A stretch of 64,000 nt of DNA from Crystallibacter sulfonylureivorans_A (lineage in GTDB: Bacteria > Actinomycetota > Actinomycetes > Actinomycetales > Micrococcaceae). The translations under genes and the position numbers were made by a program. The notes beneath the pieces are model-generated. The model ran no database searches. It saw nothing but the letters and a program-made list of their open reading frames with translations, and was not told the origin of the DNA. The stretch covers positions 1 to 64,000 of the forward strand of contig NZ_JBLKRT010000004.1 of NCBI RefSeq assembly GCF_047607445.1. The letters are read 5' to 3'. Numbering within the stretch: the stretch's first letter is position 1; the number at the start of each line of letters is the position of its first letter. Below are positions 35,937 to 44,817 of the stretch, piece after piece.

Positions 35937-36097
35937 CCGTTATATTTCTGCCGGTAGCGCCAGAAGAGCCGGTCCGGCCACCTGGTTAAAGGTATGCTTT
36001 TCGCCGGATGTCGTCTCACCACAGTGCGGGTTGCTGCAGCTGACGATGTCAACGATTCCGCCGACGGTACGCCGGCGATTCCGGCAGACGAGGGGAC

Positions 36098-37288
36098 ATG
36101 ACCTTGCAGCTGGACACTGTGACCCTCAGGGTCGCCTTTGGCGCGATGTCGCTGGCACTGCTGTTGCTGTTCTATCTGGTGACGTTCCGACGGACCCGCG
36201 CAGCCTACAGTGCCTGGTGGTGCGCCGCCTTGGTCCTGTTCCTGTGCTCCGCCACCGCGTACCTGCTGAACGGGACGGCCGTTCAGTGGTGGGCCAATCC
36301 GCTCGGAAACGTCTTCGGCGTGGCCGGGGCTTGGAGTGTCTGGACCGCGGCCCGTTCGCTTCGTTCGCTCAAGCCGATGCCGTGGCTGTTGATTCCGGCC
36401 CTGGCCGTGGCGGCCGGCACCGCCGCGGTGGATCATCCGGCCGTCAATGTCTGGGCCGGCGGCCCGGCGTTTCTGGGCTGCATGGCACTGTTCCTGTTGC
36501 TTTCGTCGGCTGAGCTGTTCCTGCTGCGCCGGGCCTCGCCGCGGTTGCGGACCTCCTTGGCGCTCACCTCGGCCTTCATGGGATTCTTTTACCTGTGCCG
36601 GCTGGTCGCCTTCCTCGCCGACGGCCCCGACGGTGCATTCTTCCAGCGAGTCTTCGGCTCCGGGCCAACCACCCTGGTGACCATGACCCTGCTCATGGTG
36701 GTTTCCTTCAGCATGGCCGCCTTCAGCGCCGAACAGGCTGCGGTGGATTTGCGCAAACGCGCGCTGCACGATGGCCTGACCGGATTGTTGAACCGCAGCG
36801 CCTTTCTGGAGCTGGCAGCCGAACGCATGCAGGCGCTGCAGAGGGCAGGCGCCTCCGGCACGTTGGTGCTGGCGGACCTGGATCACTTCAAGCAGATTAA
36901 CGACGCCAACGGGCATGCCGCTGGCGACACCGCCCTGCGTGCCTTTGCCGCCGCGTGCACCGGGACGGTCCGCTCCACTGACTTGGTGGGCCGGTACGGG
37001 GGTGAGGAGTTCATCCTGCTGTTGCCCGGGGCGGATGCGGAGCAGGCCGAAGACCTGACCCATTTGATCAGCACCGTCCTGCGCCAAACCGCTTCCCCGG
37101 ACCTGGTTCTGCCGACCGTCAGTTACGGAATCGCGCCGATTGGGGAGCGCGGCGCGGACGCCTTGGCGGACATCATCGCGGCTGCCGACGAGGCGCTCTA
37201 CCAGGCTAAATCCCAAGGCCGGGACCGGGCCGTGCTGGCCGTCGAGCACGGCAATCCGGACGGGCTGATGCCCGGCGCCAAGGTCTAG
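36098..37288 (+). CDS. Diguanylate cyclase with membrane sensor
   Basis: 396 residues. Seven hydrophobic segments occupy residues 10-210, with no named sensor motif recognised. The GGDEF domain follows: DGLTGLLNRSAF, LADLDHFKQINDANGH and the active site GGEEF (301-305), making c-di-GMP from GTP. An inhibitory I-site is present: RSTD (292-295), exactly five residues before GGEEF. No EAL domain, so it should only synthesise. Confidence 0.92.
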   Translation: MTLQLDTVTLRVAFGAMSLALLLLFYLVTFRRTRAAYSAWWCAALVLFLCSATAYLLNGTAVQWWANPLGNVFGVAGAWSVWTAARSLRSLKPMPWLLIPALAVAAGTAAVDHPAVNVWAGGPAFLGCMALFLLLSSAELFLLRRASPRLRTSLALTSAFMGFFYLCRLVAFLADGPDGAFFQRVFGSGPTTLVTMTLLMVVSFSMAAFSAEQAAVDLRKRALHDGLTGLLNRSAFLELAAERMQALQRAGASGTLVLADLDHFKQINDANGHAAGDTALRAFAAACTGTVRSTDLVGRYGGEEFILLLPGADAEQAEDLTHLISTVLRQTASPDLVLPTVSYGIAPIGERGADALADIIAAADEALYQAKSQGRDRAVLAVEHGNPDGLMPGAKV

Positions 37289-37319
37289 CTGGCTGCGCCT
37301 TCGCGGCGTTGACGGCAGC

Positions 37320-38144
37320 TCAGCGCTGGTACACCCGGGCGAGCGCGGCGTCGAAGACCCTGTCCGGCAGCAGCCGGCGGGCGCTCATGATGGTGCGAGC
37401 GCCCCGGCCCACCGGGTACCGGCTGCGGGTGCGGCGGGCAGCCGCGACGCGGGCAATCCGCCGGCCCACCATTTCCGGCGCCGTCGCGGTCCGCGCCTCA
37501 TAGGCCGCTGCGACCGTTCGGGCCACGCTCTCGGCCTGCTGTTCGTAGGCCGTCCCCTCCGAGCTCTGCAGCAGGCTGCTCACCGCGATCGAGCTCCACT
37601 CGGTCTGAATCGGCCCGGGCTGGATGATCACCACATCGATGCCGAAGGGCTTGAGCTCCACCCGCAGACTGTCCGACAGGCCTTCGACCGCAAATTTGGC
37701 CGCGTGGTACCAGCCGCCCAGCGGTTCGTAGAAGACGCCGCCGATCGAAGACACGTTGATGATCCGGCCGCGCCCCTGCGCCCGCATGGCGGGGGCTGCC
37801 AACTGGATAAGCCGCCCCATGGCGAACACGTTCACTTCGAATTGCTGCCGGGCATCAGCCAGCGGCACGTCCTCCACGGCACCGTACGACGCGTAGCCGG
37901 CGTTGTTGACCAGCACGTCCAGGCGGCCCTGTTCGCTCAGGATGCGCTCTATTCCGGCGACCATCGACCCGTCGTCGGTCAGGTCCATGCCAAGGACGCG
38001 GACGCCGTGCCCTTCCAGCGGACGCATCCGTTCCACCCGGCGCGCCGCCGCATAGACCGTGAAGCCGCGACCGGCCAGTTCACGGCAGGTATGCTCGCCG
38101 ATCCCGGACGATGCCCCGGTCACCAGTGCCACTTTGTCCCCCAC
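37320..38144 (-). CDS. Short-chain dehydrogenase/reductase
   Basis: 274 residues if started at the GTG at 38144, which has GAGGA six bases upstream. The Rossmann motif VTGASSGIGEHT, VNNAGYASYG, the catalytic Ser of IINVSSIGG and Tyr-x3-Lys as YHAAK are intact. The C-terminal third resembles oxidoreductases acting on hydrophobic alcohols or retinol-like substrates, but the substrate is unknown. The frame is open upstream through a lipoprotein, giving a possible 654-residue fusion (37320-39284). Confidence 0.82.
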   Translation of the reverse strand: MGDKVALVTGASSGIGEHTCRELAGRGFTVYAAARRVERMRPLEGHGVRVLGMDLTDDGSMVAGIERILSEQGRLDVLVNNAGYASYGAVEDVPLADARQQFEVNVFAMGRLIQLAAPAMRAQGRGRIINVSSIGGVFYEPLGGWYHAAKFAVEGLSDSLRVELKPFGIDVVIIQPGPIQTEWSSIAVSSLLQSSEGTAYEQQAESVARTVAAAYEARTATAPEMVGRRIARVAAARRTRSRYPVGRGARTIMSARRLLPDRVFDAALARVYQR

Positions 38145-39284
38145 GGCTTTTCCTCGCTTCCCCAGGGCGACGACGACGGCGGTGCGCGCCTCCTGCGGCA
38201 GCGTCCGGGCTGCGCCATCCGGCCCGAAGAGCCGCTGGCAGCCGTCGAGTTCTGCGGTCAACGGTGCACCGACGTCCTGTCCATTGGCGACCGGCCACAA
38301 GACCGCGAACTCCGCTGCCTCGTCGTCGCATGTGGCATCGACAGCGTCAGCAGCGGTTGCTTTCAAAATGGCGTCCTTGGCGGAGCCTCCGAGGCTTCCG
38401 CCGCTGGAGAACGTTCCCGAGACGATCTTGATGCTTTTAAACGGCGGATCCTGCTCCGTGCCGGTTGCAGGATCAGCCTCTTCATTCGGTGCCGGGTCCG
38501 TTCGGTACTGGCAGATCCGCAGCGTGTCGGCTTCATCCGCACTGGGCAGCCGGCCCGGGGAGCCCGGTACGGCCTCACCGTCGTGGGCGGCATCGGGACC
38601 GGGCAGTTCCCCGATCGGCGGTGCGAGGGCTATCCCGGTCTCAGGCGTGATGCTCCACTCCGCGGGGCAGTTCGCGTCCAGTGCCGCCCGCGGATGGATG
38701 AGTTTAATCTTGTGCTGCGTCGACTCGACCACCTGCATGCCGCCGACCATCGTCCGCGCTCCGGGCTTCGTCTTCCCGCAGGAATTCGTCGGCCACGCCG
38801 CGCGCATGGCCCGACCCTCGGCGTCCACCAGCCAGAGGTCGGGAACCAGTTCCATGTCCGCGGTGCAGGCCTGGTTCGGAATGGGCCCGTCGCTGGGCTC
38901 GGCCAGCGCGTCCACCAGTGCGGCGATGTTCCCGGCGAGGCGCTCCTCCGTCACCGCGGACCACAGGCCTTCCTCGTCTTCGACGGTGGCCAACATGAAG
39001 GCGTCGCAGCGGATTATTTCGACCGGAACAAATCCGTCCGGCACTCCGCCGGCCGCCGGGGGCGGAGTGCGGGATGGCTCCCCTAGTTCAGCCATGGCGT
39101 CGGTTGCCGTGCAGTCAACGGCGTCTACCAACTCTGCCGGTTCGCGCGGTGATTCACTGCGCTCCCCCGGAAGCTGCCCGCACGCCGTCAAGATTCCCAG
39201 CGCCAGCACTGCCGCACCAGCGGACCCGACCGCCCGCCGTCGTTCGTCATTCCGCCACTGCCGCTGCACCGCGCCCCCGATCAC
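37320..39284 (-). CDS. Lipoprotein domain in frame with the SDR (654-residue reading frame)
   Basis: The first ~375 codons encode a lipoprotein: Arg-rich start, hydrophobic core, lipobox LTAC (Cys at about residue 35), then Cys-paired extracellular sequence, unrecognised. No stop separates it from the SDR that begins near residue 381. A secreted Rossmann enzyme lacking its cofactor pool would make little sense, so either the lipoprotein stop was lost by mutation or sequencing error, or the two are translated separately. Read 38145-39284 as the lipoprotein part. Confidence 0.6.
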   Translation of the reverse strand: MIGGAVQRQWRNDERRRAVGSAGAAVLALGILTACGQLPGERSESPREPAELVDAVDCTATDAMAELGEPSRTPPPAAGGVPDGFVPVEIIRCDAFMLATVEDEEGLWSAVTEERLAGNIAALVDALAEPSDGPIPNQACTADMELVPDLWLVDAEGRAMRAAWPTNSCGKTKPGARTMVGGMQVVESTQHKIKLIHPRAALDANCPAEWSITPETGIALAPPIGELPGPDAAHDGEAVPGSPGRLPSADEADTLRICQYRTDPAPNEEADPATGTEQDPPFKSIKIVSGTFSSGGSLGGSAKDAILKATAADAVDATCDDEAAEFAVLWPVANGQDVGAPLTAELDGCQRLFGPDGAARTLPQEARTAVVVALGKRGKAVGDKVALVTGASSGIGEHTCRELAGRGFTVYAAARRVERMRPLEGHGVRVLGMDLTDDGSMVAGIERILSEQGRLDVLVNNAGYASYGAVEDVPLADARQQFEVNVFAMGRLIQLAAPAMRAQGRGRIINVSSIGGVFYEPLGGWYHAAKFAVEGLSDSLRVELKPFGIDVVIIQPGPIQTEWSSIAVSSLLQSSEGTAYEQQAESVARTVAAAYEARTATAPEMVGRRIARVAAARRTRSRYPVGRGARTIMSARRLLPDRVFDAALARVYQR

Positions 39285-39561
39285 CGTTGATGCCGTCAGT
39301 GTAGCGAGTCAAGGCGAAGAAGCCGCCGACGCCGCCTCCTGCCCGTGGGCCCCCCTTGGTCCCGTCGTTATGGCGATCCACGCCCCTTGCGGTCTTCTCG
39401 ACAAGCGATGCTGCCCGGAGCACACTGTTGGGACGATGGGCTCGATTCCGTTGCGTCCTGTCCGGGCCCGAGAGGCCCACTGCGGCGAGACGGTGCCGGC
39501 CGGGCGCGGCCGGCAAGGCGAGGCCAGCACGGCGAGGCCGGCACCGTCAGGAGGTGGACCA

Positions 39562-40323
39562 GTGGATCAAGCCGACGGCGCCGTCCGGCCCACGCCGGAT
39601 AATGACCCGAGCTCCCCTGCGCCCCTTCGTTCGCCGCTGCGGCTGGCTGCAACCCTGCTTTTCGCCGGGGTGCTGGTCTCGCTGCTAGCCGGGCTTTTCC
39701 ACCCTGACAACGCCAATGCGAACGATCATGCAGCGGCGTTCTCCGAGTATGCGAGCAGTGCTGCGTGGACCGGGATCCATCTGGCCCAGTTCGTGGGGAT
39801 GGCGATCCTGATCGCGGGACTGCTGGTCCTGTTCGTGGCCTTGGACCTCCGTCTCGGCGCTGCTTGCTGGCTGGCAAGGTTTGCCGCTGTCGCCGCCATC
39901 GGAGCGCTGGCGCTTTATGCAGTCCTCCAAGCCGTGGATGGCGTCGCCCTGAAACACGCCGTGGACGCGTGGGCGGCGGCACCGGAGGCGGCTAAGGGAG
40001 GTCGCTTCGATGTCGCGGAGGGTGTCCGCTGGCTGGAATGGGGTGTCCGGAGCTACCAGAGCCTCTTGCTGGGGCTCTCGCTGGTGCTGTTTGCCGTGGC
40101 GATCATCTGGAGCGGCAGGGTGTCCAGGTTCGTGGGTTCCTTCATGGGACTGACCGGATTCGCTTATCTGGTGCAGGGCTGGGTCGTAGGCACCGAAGGC
40201 TTTTCCCCGGCCAACACCATACCGACCCTGGTCGGGATAGCGGCGAGCAGCGTCTGGAGTATCTGGTTGTTGATCAGCGCGTGGCGGCATCGGCCCCGGT
40301 CGGCACCGGCGTCGGCTCATTAG
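39562..40323 (+). CDS. DUF4386-like membrane protein
   Basis: 253 residues with a disordered first 25 residues and about six helices. The stretch around WTGIHLAQFVGMAILIAGLLVLF and GLTGFAYLVQGWVVG matches the DUF4386 type in general form. The GTG start follows AGGAGGTGG. It converges with, and overlaps by 50 bp, the end of the M50 protease gene. Function unknown. Confidence 0.75.
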   Translation: MDQADGAVRPTPDNDPSSPAPLRSPLRLAATLLFAGVLVSLLAGLFHPDNANANDHAAAFSEYASSAAWTGIHLAQFVGMAILIAGLLVLFVALDLRLGAACWLARFAAVAAIGALALYAVLQAVDGVALKHAVDAWAAAPEAAKGGRFDVAEGVRWLEWGVRSYQSLLLGLSLVLFAVAIIWSGRVSRFVGSFMGLTGFAYLVQGWVVGTEGFSPANTIPTLVGIAASSVWSIWLLISAWRHRPRSAPASAH

Positions 40324-42766
40324 CCGGAGCGGGTTCAGGAGTAGGCTCCGGCTCGGGTGCCGGCTGCGGCGTGCTGGTGGTGACCGGAGCTGGCGGCGGT
40401 TCGCCATCGGTCTCTGCAGGCGGTGTGGCGTCCGCTGACGAGTCCGGGTCAGAGCTGCCGGTCTCGGGTGCGACGGTGGTTGATTCGCCCGGCGGTTGCG
40501 GTTCCCGGTCTCCACCTTGTCCGGAGGTCGGCTGAGTATCGGTCTCCACATCCGTGTCTGCGTCGGTCTCTGCGTCGGCGCGGCTATCACTTAACGCGGC
40601 GTCCTGTTCGATGATGCCGAGAATGCGGGTCTTGTAGTCGTTCAGCCGGGCTTGGATTTCACTGAGGGGAATGTCTTCGAGCGACTGCCCGTACCGTGCT
40701 ATCTCTTCCCACAGGGTTTCCAGTTCGGCCATCCCCGCGTCGCTGAGCGGACCGTCGAGGGTGAGGACAAGCTGGCTGGCTAGGGCGTAGGTGAGGCATT
40801 CGATGCAGTTGTAGTTGGCCGCGGCCGAAAGGTTTTGCGGGACGACGACGTCCGCCTGGCCGAGGATCAGGACAACCTGGAAGCCGACGGCGACGGCGGC
40901 GCAGTCCCGGCAGGAAGCGAACGCATACGCCTCGTTCGTGGCGTCTACCGGTCCGCCTTCCGCCCAGACAAGGGCGAAGGCAACGTCGTAGACAACGGAT
41001 CCGTCCTCGACGTTGACGGCCAGGGCTTGGTTTCCGTCTTCGCCGGGAGCTAGCGGTCGGTCGAAGGGGAAGACCCAAGCCGGCGGCGTGTCTCCGGCGG
41101 CAGCGTCAGCATCCGCGCGGCCGCCGCCGTCGTCGTCGTCGTTCATTGGATCTTCGCTGGTATCCGCGGTGGAAGCCCCGCGGGGAACCATGACCATTGC
41201 CAGTTGGGGTTTCTCCGGCCCTGGCAGGTCCGTTTCGGATGGCCACGCCGCCACGGTTTGGCGGGAGTGGCCTTCGGCAAGCCCCGCTGATGAAGCCGGA
41301 AAGACGGCAGCTGCTGCATCGAGCAATGTTCCGCGTTCGTAGGGCTGGACCGGGCGGTAGGCCCCGTCACCGGGCCACCAAGCCCAGGCCAAGCCGGCGA
41401 ACACGGCGGCGGCAGCGGCGATGGCGGTGACCTGTCGGAGCGGCCGGCCGCGGGTTTTCGTCCAGACCGCGGTGCCGAGTTGTCGGGCCATGCGCACCAG
41501 GATGTAGGTAATGCCCAGAATGGGAAGGGCGACGGCGGTGATGGCCAGGACACGCACCGTCATGCCCGCGATATCGCCGTCCGAACCAGCCTCCGCCAGC
41601 AGCCTCTGTTGTTCCATCATGCTGGCCCACGCCGTTCCCAGCACCCGGGGAAGCGAGACCACCATCATGACGAGGCAGAACAACAGCAGCGGCACCGTGA
41701 TCAGGACCCACCCGGTCACCACGGCCCTGGCCCAGGGCTTGAGCATCTTGGGTTCCGGGTCGGACCACCGCCACGGCAGCAGTCCCAGCAACGTGGGCTT
41801 AATTCGTTGAAACAGATCGGGGACCCCGGTTGCGTCGGCGAGGATGTGGTAGCCGTCGAAGCGGACCAGGGGCAGCAGTTGGCGCACCATTTGCAGGATC
41901 TGGGTCACTACCACCAGCAGCAGCGCATCGAAGCCGCTGAGCCACCAGACGCCCATGGTGCCCACCACCACGATGGCATTGAAATACAGGCCGCCAAGAT
42001 CCGTACGGATCCGGCCGCCGCGCCCCAACCGGTAGGAGTCCGTCACGTCGGTGTAGAAAGCGGGCCAGATCAGGTACAGACCAACCCCCATGGCCCCCGG
42101 GGTTGCGCCGCCGCGGCGAGCCGCCGCAGCATGGCCGAACTCGTGGAAGCCAGCGGAGAGGATGGTGACCGCGAAGACCAGCAGCAGTAATCCAGGGTTG
42201 GCGAAGGCTTGGTGCGTTGCCGAGCCCAAGCCCTTGACCAGCAGCACCCACCAGCACGCCGCCAGGAAGGCCGCGGTAACGGGCAACGCGATCAAGGGAT
42301 GGAACAGTGCGGCGAACGGCGCGGTCAGCTTCCGGGTCCGCGCGGGATCGGTGACCGTGTAGCGGAAGCGCATGCCCAACAGCGGGCTGGATTTCTTAAC
42401 GTCCGGTTCCGAGCCGTCAGCAAGGCGCAACAGGCCCAGTGGCAACAACTGTTTTTCGATCAGGGTCTGTACGTTTTCGGCGGTGATCAGCCTGCCGGAC
42501 GTTTGACTAGCGTGCTCCGCGATCTGGTCGAGGTTGCGGGAGCCGTCCACGCCCTCCAGCACCGCATAGAGCAGTGGCGTGAGCTGGATTGTTTGCCCGT
42601 CTGCGCGCCGGACCAGCGCGGGCGGCTCCCTAAAGCCGGAACCCTGCGCTGTTCCGAGGAGTTGGACGCCGTCGGCCAGTGCCGGGACGTCGATCGACGG
42701 CGCGACAGACTGGCCGCCGGGCAGCGGACCGCCACGGGCTGGCGGCCCGCTCGGACTCGTGGTCAT
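40274..42766 (-). CDS. Membrane M50-type metalloprotease with PqqD/RRE-like N-terminal domain
   Basis: 830 residues. Residues ~45-120 resemble a PqqD-like winged helix, the fold used to bind RiPP leader peptides (LTPLLYAVLEGVDG, then LITAENVQTLIEKQLLPLGLL). The zinc site is HEFGH (208-212), with a second motif, FDGYHILAD (303-311), carrying the third ligand Asp. About six helices lie between 150 and 463. The C-terminal half is probably extracellular and has two CxxC pairs (C619/C622, C654/C657), an acidic patch and a Pro/Glu-rich tail. It begins seven bases after the upstream repeat protein, so they are co-translated. Specificity unknown. Confidence 0.8.
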   Translation of the reverse strand: MTTSPSGPPARGGPLPGGQSVAPSIDVPALADGVQLLGTAQGSGFREPPALVRRADGQTIQLTPLLYAVLEGVDGSRNLDQIAEHASQTSGRLITAENVQTLIEKQLLPLGLLRLADGSEPDVKKSSPLLGMRFRYTVTDPARTRKLTAPFAALFHPLIALPVTAAFLAACWWVLLVKGLGSATHQAFANPGLLLLVFAVTILSAGFHEFGHAAAARRGGATPGAMGVGLYLIWPAFYTDVTDSYRLGRGGRIRTDLGGLYFNAIVVVGTMGVWWLSGFDALLLVVVTQILQMVRQLLPLVRFDGYHILADATGVPDLFQRIKPTLLGLLPWRWSDPEPKMLKPWARAVVTGWVLITVPLLLFCLVMMVVSLPRVLGTAWASMMEQQRLLAEAGSDGDIAGMTVRVLAITAVALPILGITYILVRMARQLGTAVWTKTRGRPLRQVTAIAAAAAVFAGLAWAWWPGDGAYRPVQPYERGTLLDAAAAVFPASSAGLAEGHSRQTVAAWPSETDLPGPEKPQLAMVMVPRGASTADTSEDPMNDDDDGGGRADADAAAGDTPPAWVFPFDRPLAPGEDGNQALAVNVEDGSVVYDVAFALVWAEGGPVDATNEAYAFASCRDCAAVAVGFQVVLILGQADVVVPQNLSAAANYNCIECLTYALASQLVLTLDGPLSDAGMAELETLWEEIARYGQSLEDIPLSEIQARLNDYKTRILGIIEQDAALSDSRADAETDADTDVETDTQPTSGQGGDREPQPPGESTTVAPETGSSDPDSSADATPPAETDGEPPPAPVTTSTPQPAPEPEPTPEPAPANEPTPVPTGADAATR

Positions 42767-42773
42767 GCGGGGA

Positions 42774-43526
42774 CTATTGTTCGAGGTCGGACTGCTGGCC
42801 GGCGTTGGCCTCGGCGGCGCCGTCGATCTGTTGGTTGATGATGGCGTCCTGCTGCGACACCGCGGTCGCTTGGCTGTCTATCGACCCGATATTCGCGGCA
42901 ACTGCTGCGTCAATCGGTGCGGCGACGTTCGCATTCGCGGCCACGGCACCGTTGATCGGGGCGGCTATGTCGGCATCCGCGGCAAGGTCAACGTTGATGT
43001 TGAGCAGGTTCCCGTCGAGGCTCGAGCCCAGGCCTTCGGTGACCGATCCAGTGTCAGGCAGTGTGCCGTCTGGCAGCAGCGCCGGTTCGGTGGCCTCCTC
43101 CCCGGTGATGCCCTGCTCCGGCAGGCCGGAATCTCCCGCGTCCGCGTCCGTGCCAGCAGCTGCGGAGCCTGCGGGTGCCTCTGTACCGTCCACGGTGTCG
43201 TTGCCTTGGTCGATGGTGCTGTCCTGTGCAGACTCGGCGGTCGCGTCGGCAGCGATGCCCTGGTCGATGATGACTCCCTGATCGGACAAGGCCTGCGCGG
43301 TGGAGCCGTCGGAGAGGATGTTGGCCGAGACGGCAGCATCGATGGGGGCCGCAACGTTAGCATTCGCTGCCACGGCCAAGTCGATCGGGGCGGCCGCATC
43401 GATGGCCAGATCCAGGTCCGCATTCAAATCCAGAATGGAGGCGACTTCCTTGTCCGGCAGCGCGGTCCCGGACTGGGCTTCGAGTTCCTCCGGCGACAGC
43501 GGTGTGGGTCCGTTTTCGTTGCTCAT
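42774..43526 (-). CDS. Ala/Asp-rich repeat protein, candidate substrate of the M50 protease
   Basis: 250 residues, no signal peptide or Cys. A leader-like N-terminus (residues 1-33, containing LSPEELEAQSGTALPDKEVAS) precedes two copies of a ~60-residue repeat (about 34-95 and 175-240). Each has blocks of the form APID/N-AVAANxNVAAPIDAAVxANI. The copies are joined by an acidic linker. GGAG lies six bases before the ATG. Linkage to an RRE-bearing protease suggests a processed or exported peptide substrate; a structural partner is also possible. Confidence 0.65.
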   Translation of the reverse strand: MSNENGPTPLSPEELEAQSGTALPDKEVASILDLNADLDLAIDAAAPIDLAVAANANVAAPIDAAVSANILSDGSTAQALSDQGVIIDQGIAADATAESAQDSTIDQGNDTVDGTEAPAGSAAAGTDADAGDSGLPEQGITGEEATEPALLPDGTLPDTGSVTEGLGSSLDGNLLNINVDLAADADIAAPINGAVAANANVAAPIDAAVAANIGSIDSQATAVSQQDAIINQQIDGAAEANAGQQSDLEQ

Positions 43527-43780
43527 CTAAATCTCCGTCTCCGGCGCTACGCGCCTGCTGTTCCAACAGGTGGTCGAAAGATGTCGATTCTTGTCAACGG
43601 CCCGGCTGCACCGGGCCCTCGTCGTCAGCCTTCCTCTGTGCTCGATGAAAAGCATACTGATGAATCCTTCCATCGGGAAGCCAATCAGAAGTTATTGCTT
43701 CGCAACGTCGCAACCTGTGGCGTTGCCAGTGCCGCGGCTAGCGTGAAACAAACGCTGATACACGACAGGCTTGGAGAGAC

Positions 43781-44388
43781 GATGCGCAAGGTGGCCACCC
43801 TGACAGCTGCTGTCGCCCTGATGCTGCCGCTGGCTGGTTGCGGCAACGGCCTAAAGCCCGAGGCTTCCGCACCGGAGCCTCTGGGAGGATCCGCCATTGA
43901 AGCTGCGAGGGAGTCCGGGGCGTTGCCCGCATCTACAACTGCCGTCCCTACTTCCAGCCCCCCCGCTGGAATCCCTGGTCGACGATTTAGGCTTCGTCGG
44001 CCTCAAGGACGTTCCGGCGTTCTATCTGGCGGCGGTCGAGAGCTTTCCCCATGCCCTTCCCGCAGGTACGAACTGGCCTGCAACTATTCCCAAAGGCTAT
44101 GACGATCCTCACGCACGTTACGAAGCCGACTCGCTGGGCGAGAGCATCGCGTCCACGTACTGGCGCTGCGCTTGGGAAGGCGAGTTTCTGGACGCCCACG
44201 AAGGTAGCGATCAGGGCCGGCAGGCAGCCGCCCTGGCAATGCTCGATATCTGGGTTTCCGATCCCTACTTCGCGAAATTCTTCGAAGACCCTGAACAGGT
44301 CTGGAAAAGCCACATACTCGACCCTGCCAAAAACGGTGAGCTTCGACGGATGAAGTCCGAGCACTGGAACTGCCCGAAGCCGGGCTAG
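43781..44388 (+). pseudogene. Lipoprotein gene with frameshift in a C7 tract
   Basis: Frame 1 starts at 43781 behind GGAGAG with a clear lipoprotein signal (lipobox LAGC, Cys20). At the run of seven Cs (43958-43964) it shifts away from the second frame, which continues with LESLVDDLGFVGLKDVPAFYLA to the stop at 44388. Adding one C would join both into one 202-residue lipoprotein. The family is not recognised. Either a sequencing error, a mutation, or slippage used as an on/off switch. Confidence 0.7.
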
Positions 44389-44817
44389 CCACTACTTGTA
44401 GGGTCTCAACCCAGTTGGCACTCCTGGACCGTCAGAACCGCAATTCTCAGGATATTTGTCATTGCAGTTTCTCAATGATCCTGTCATCTGGCACCACTTT
44501 GAATACATAGCATCAACCATTCCGATGCTTCGATGCGATCCAATCGAGGCGCTGCACATTAGCTAAGACTGTTCCTAACAGAGGTTCCTGCACGTTCAAG
44601 ATAAGAACAGGAAGCGCAATTTGAAAGACACTTAACCCCTGTGTGGGAGTTCTGGGACGAACCCCCACACAGGGGCAGTTGCATATCAGTACCAATCCGC
44701 AGACAACTATTCTTGCCCTTGAAGATGTCTCGGCCTTCTATGAACAAAGGGAGAAGCGGGAACCCAACATTCAGGCCCGAGCATCTCCTTTACTGGCCAC
44801 TTTTCCCTGATAGCTGT
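44389..44817. other. Gene-free gap between convergent genes
   Basis: About 430 bp without a credible gene. Its only clear structure is the long hairpin at 44636-44675. The composition turns AT-richer here, marking the start of the aromatic-degradation segment. Confidence 0.5.
44636..44675. terminator. Long perfect hairpin between convergent genes
   Basis: A 12-bp arm CCCCTGTGTGGG (44636-44647) pairs with CCCACACAGGGG (44664-44675). After one mismatch GTTC pairs with GAAC around a 6-base loop, giving 16 pairs. Likely a two-way terminator for the genes ending at 44388 and 44818, although T runs are short. Confidence 0.6.
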
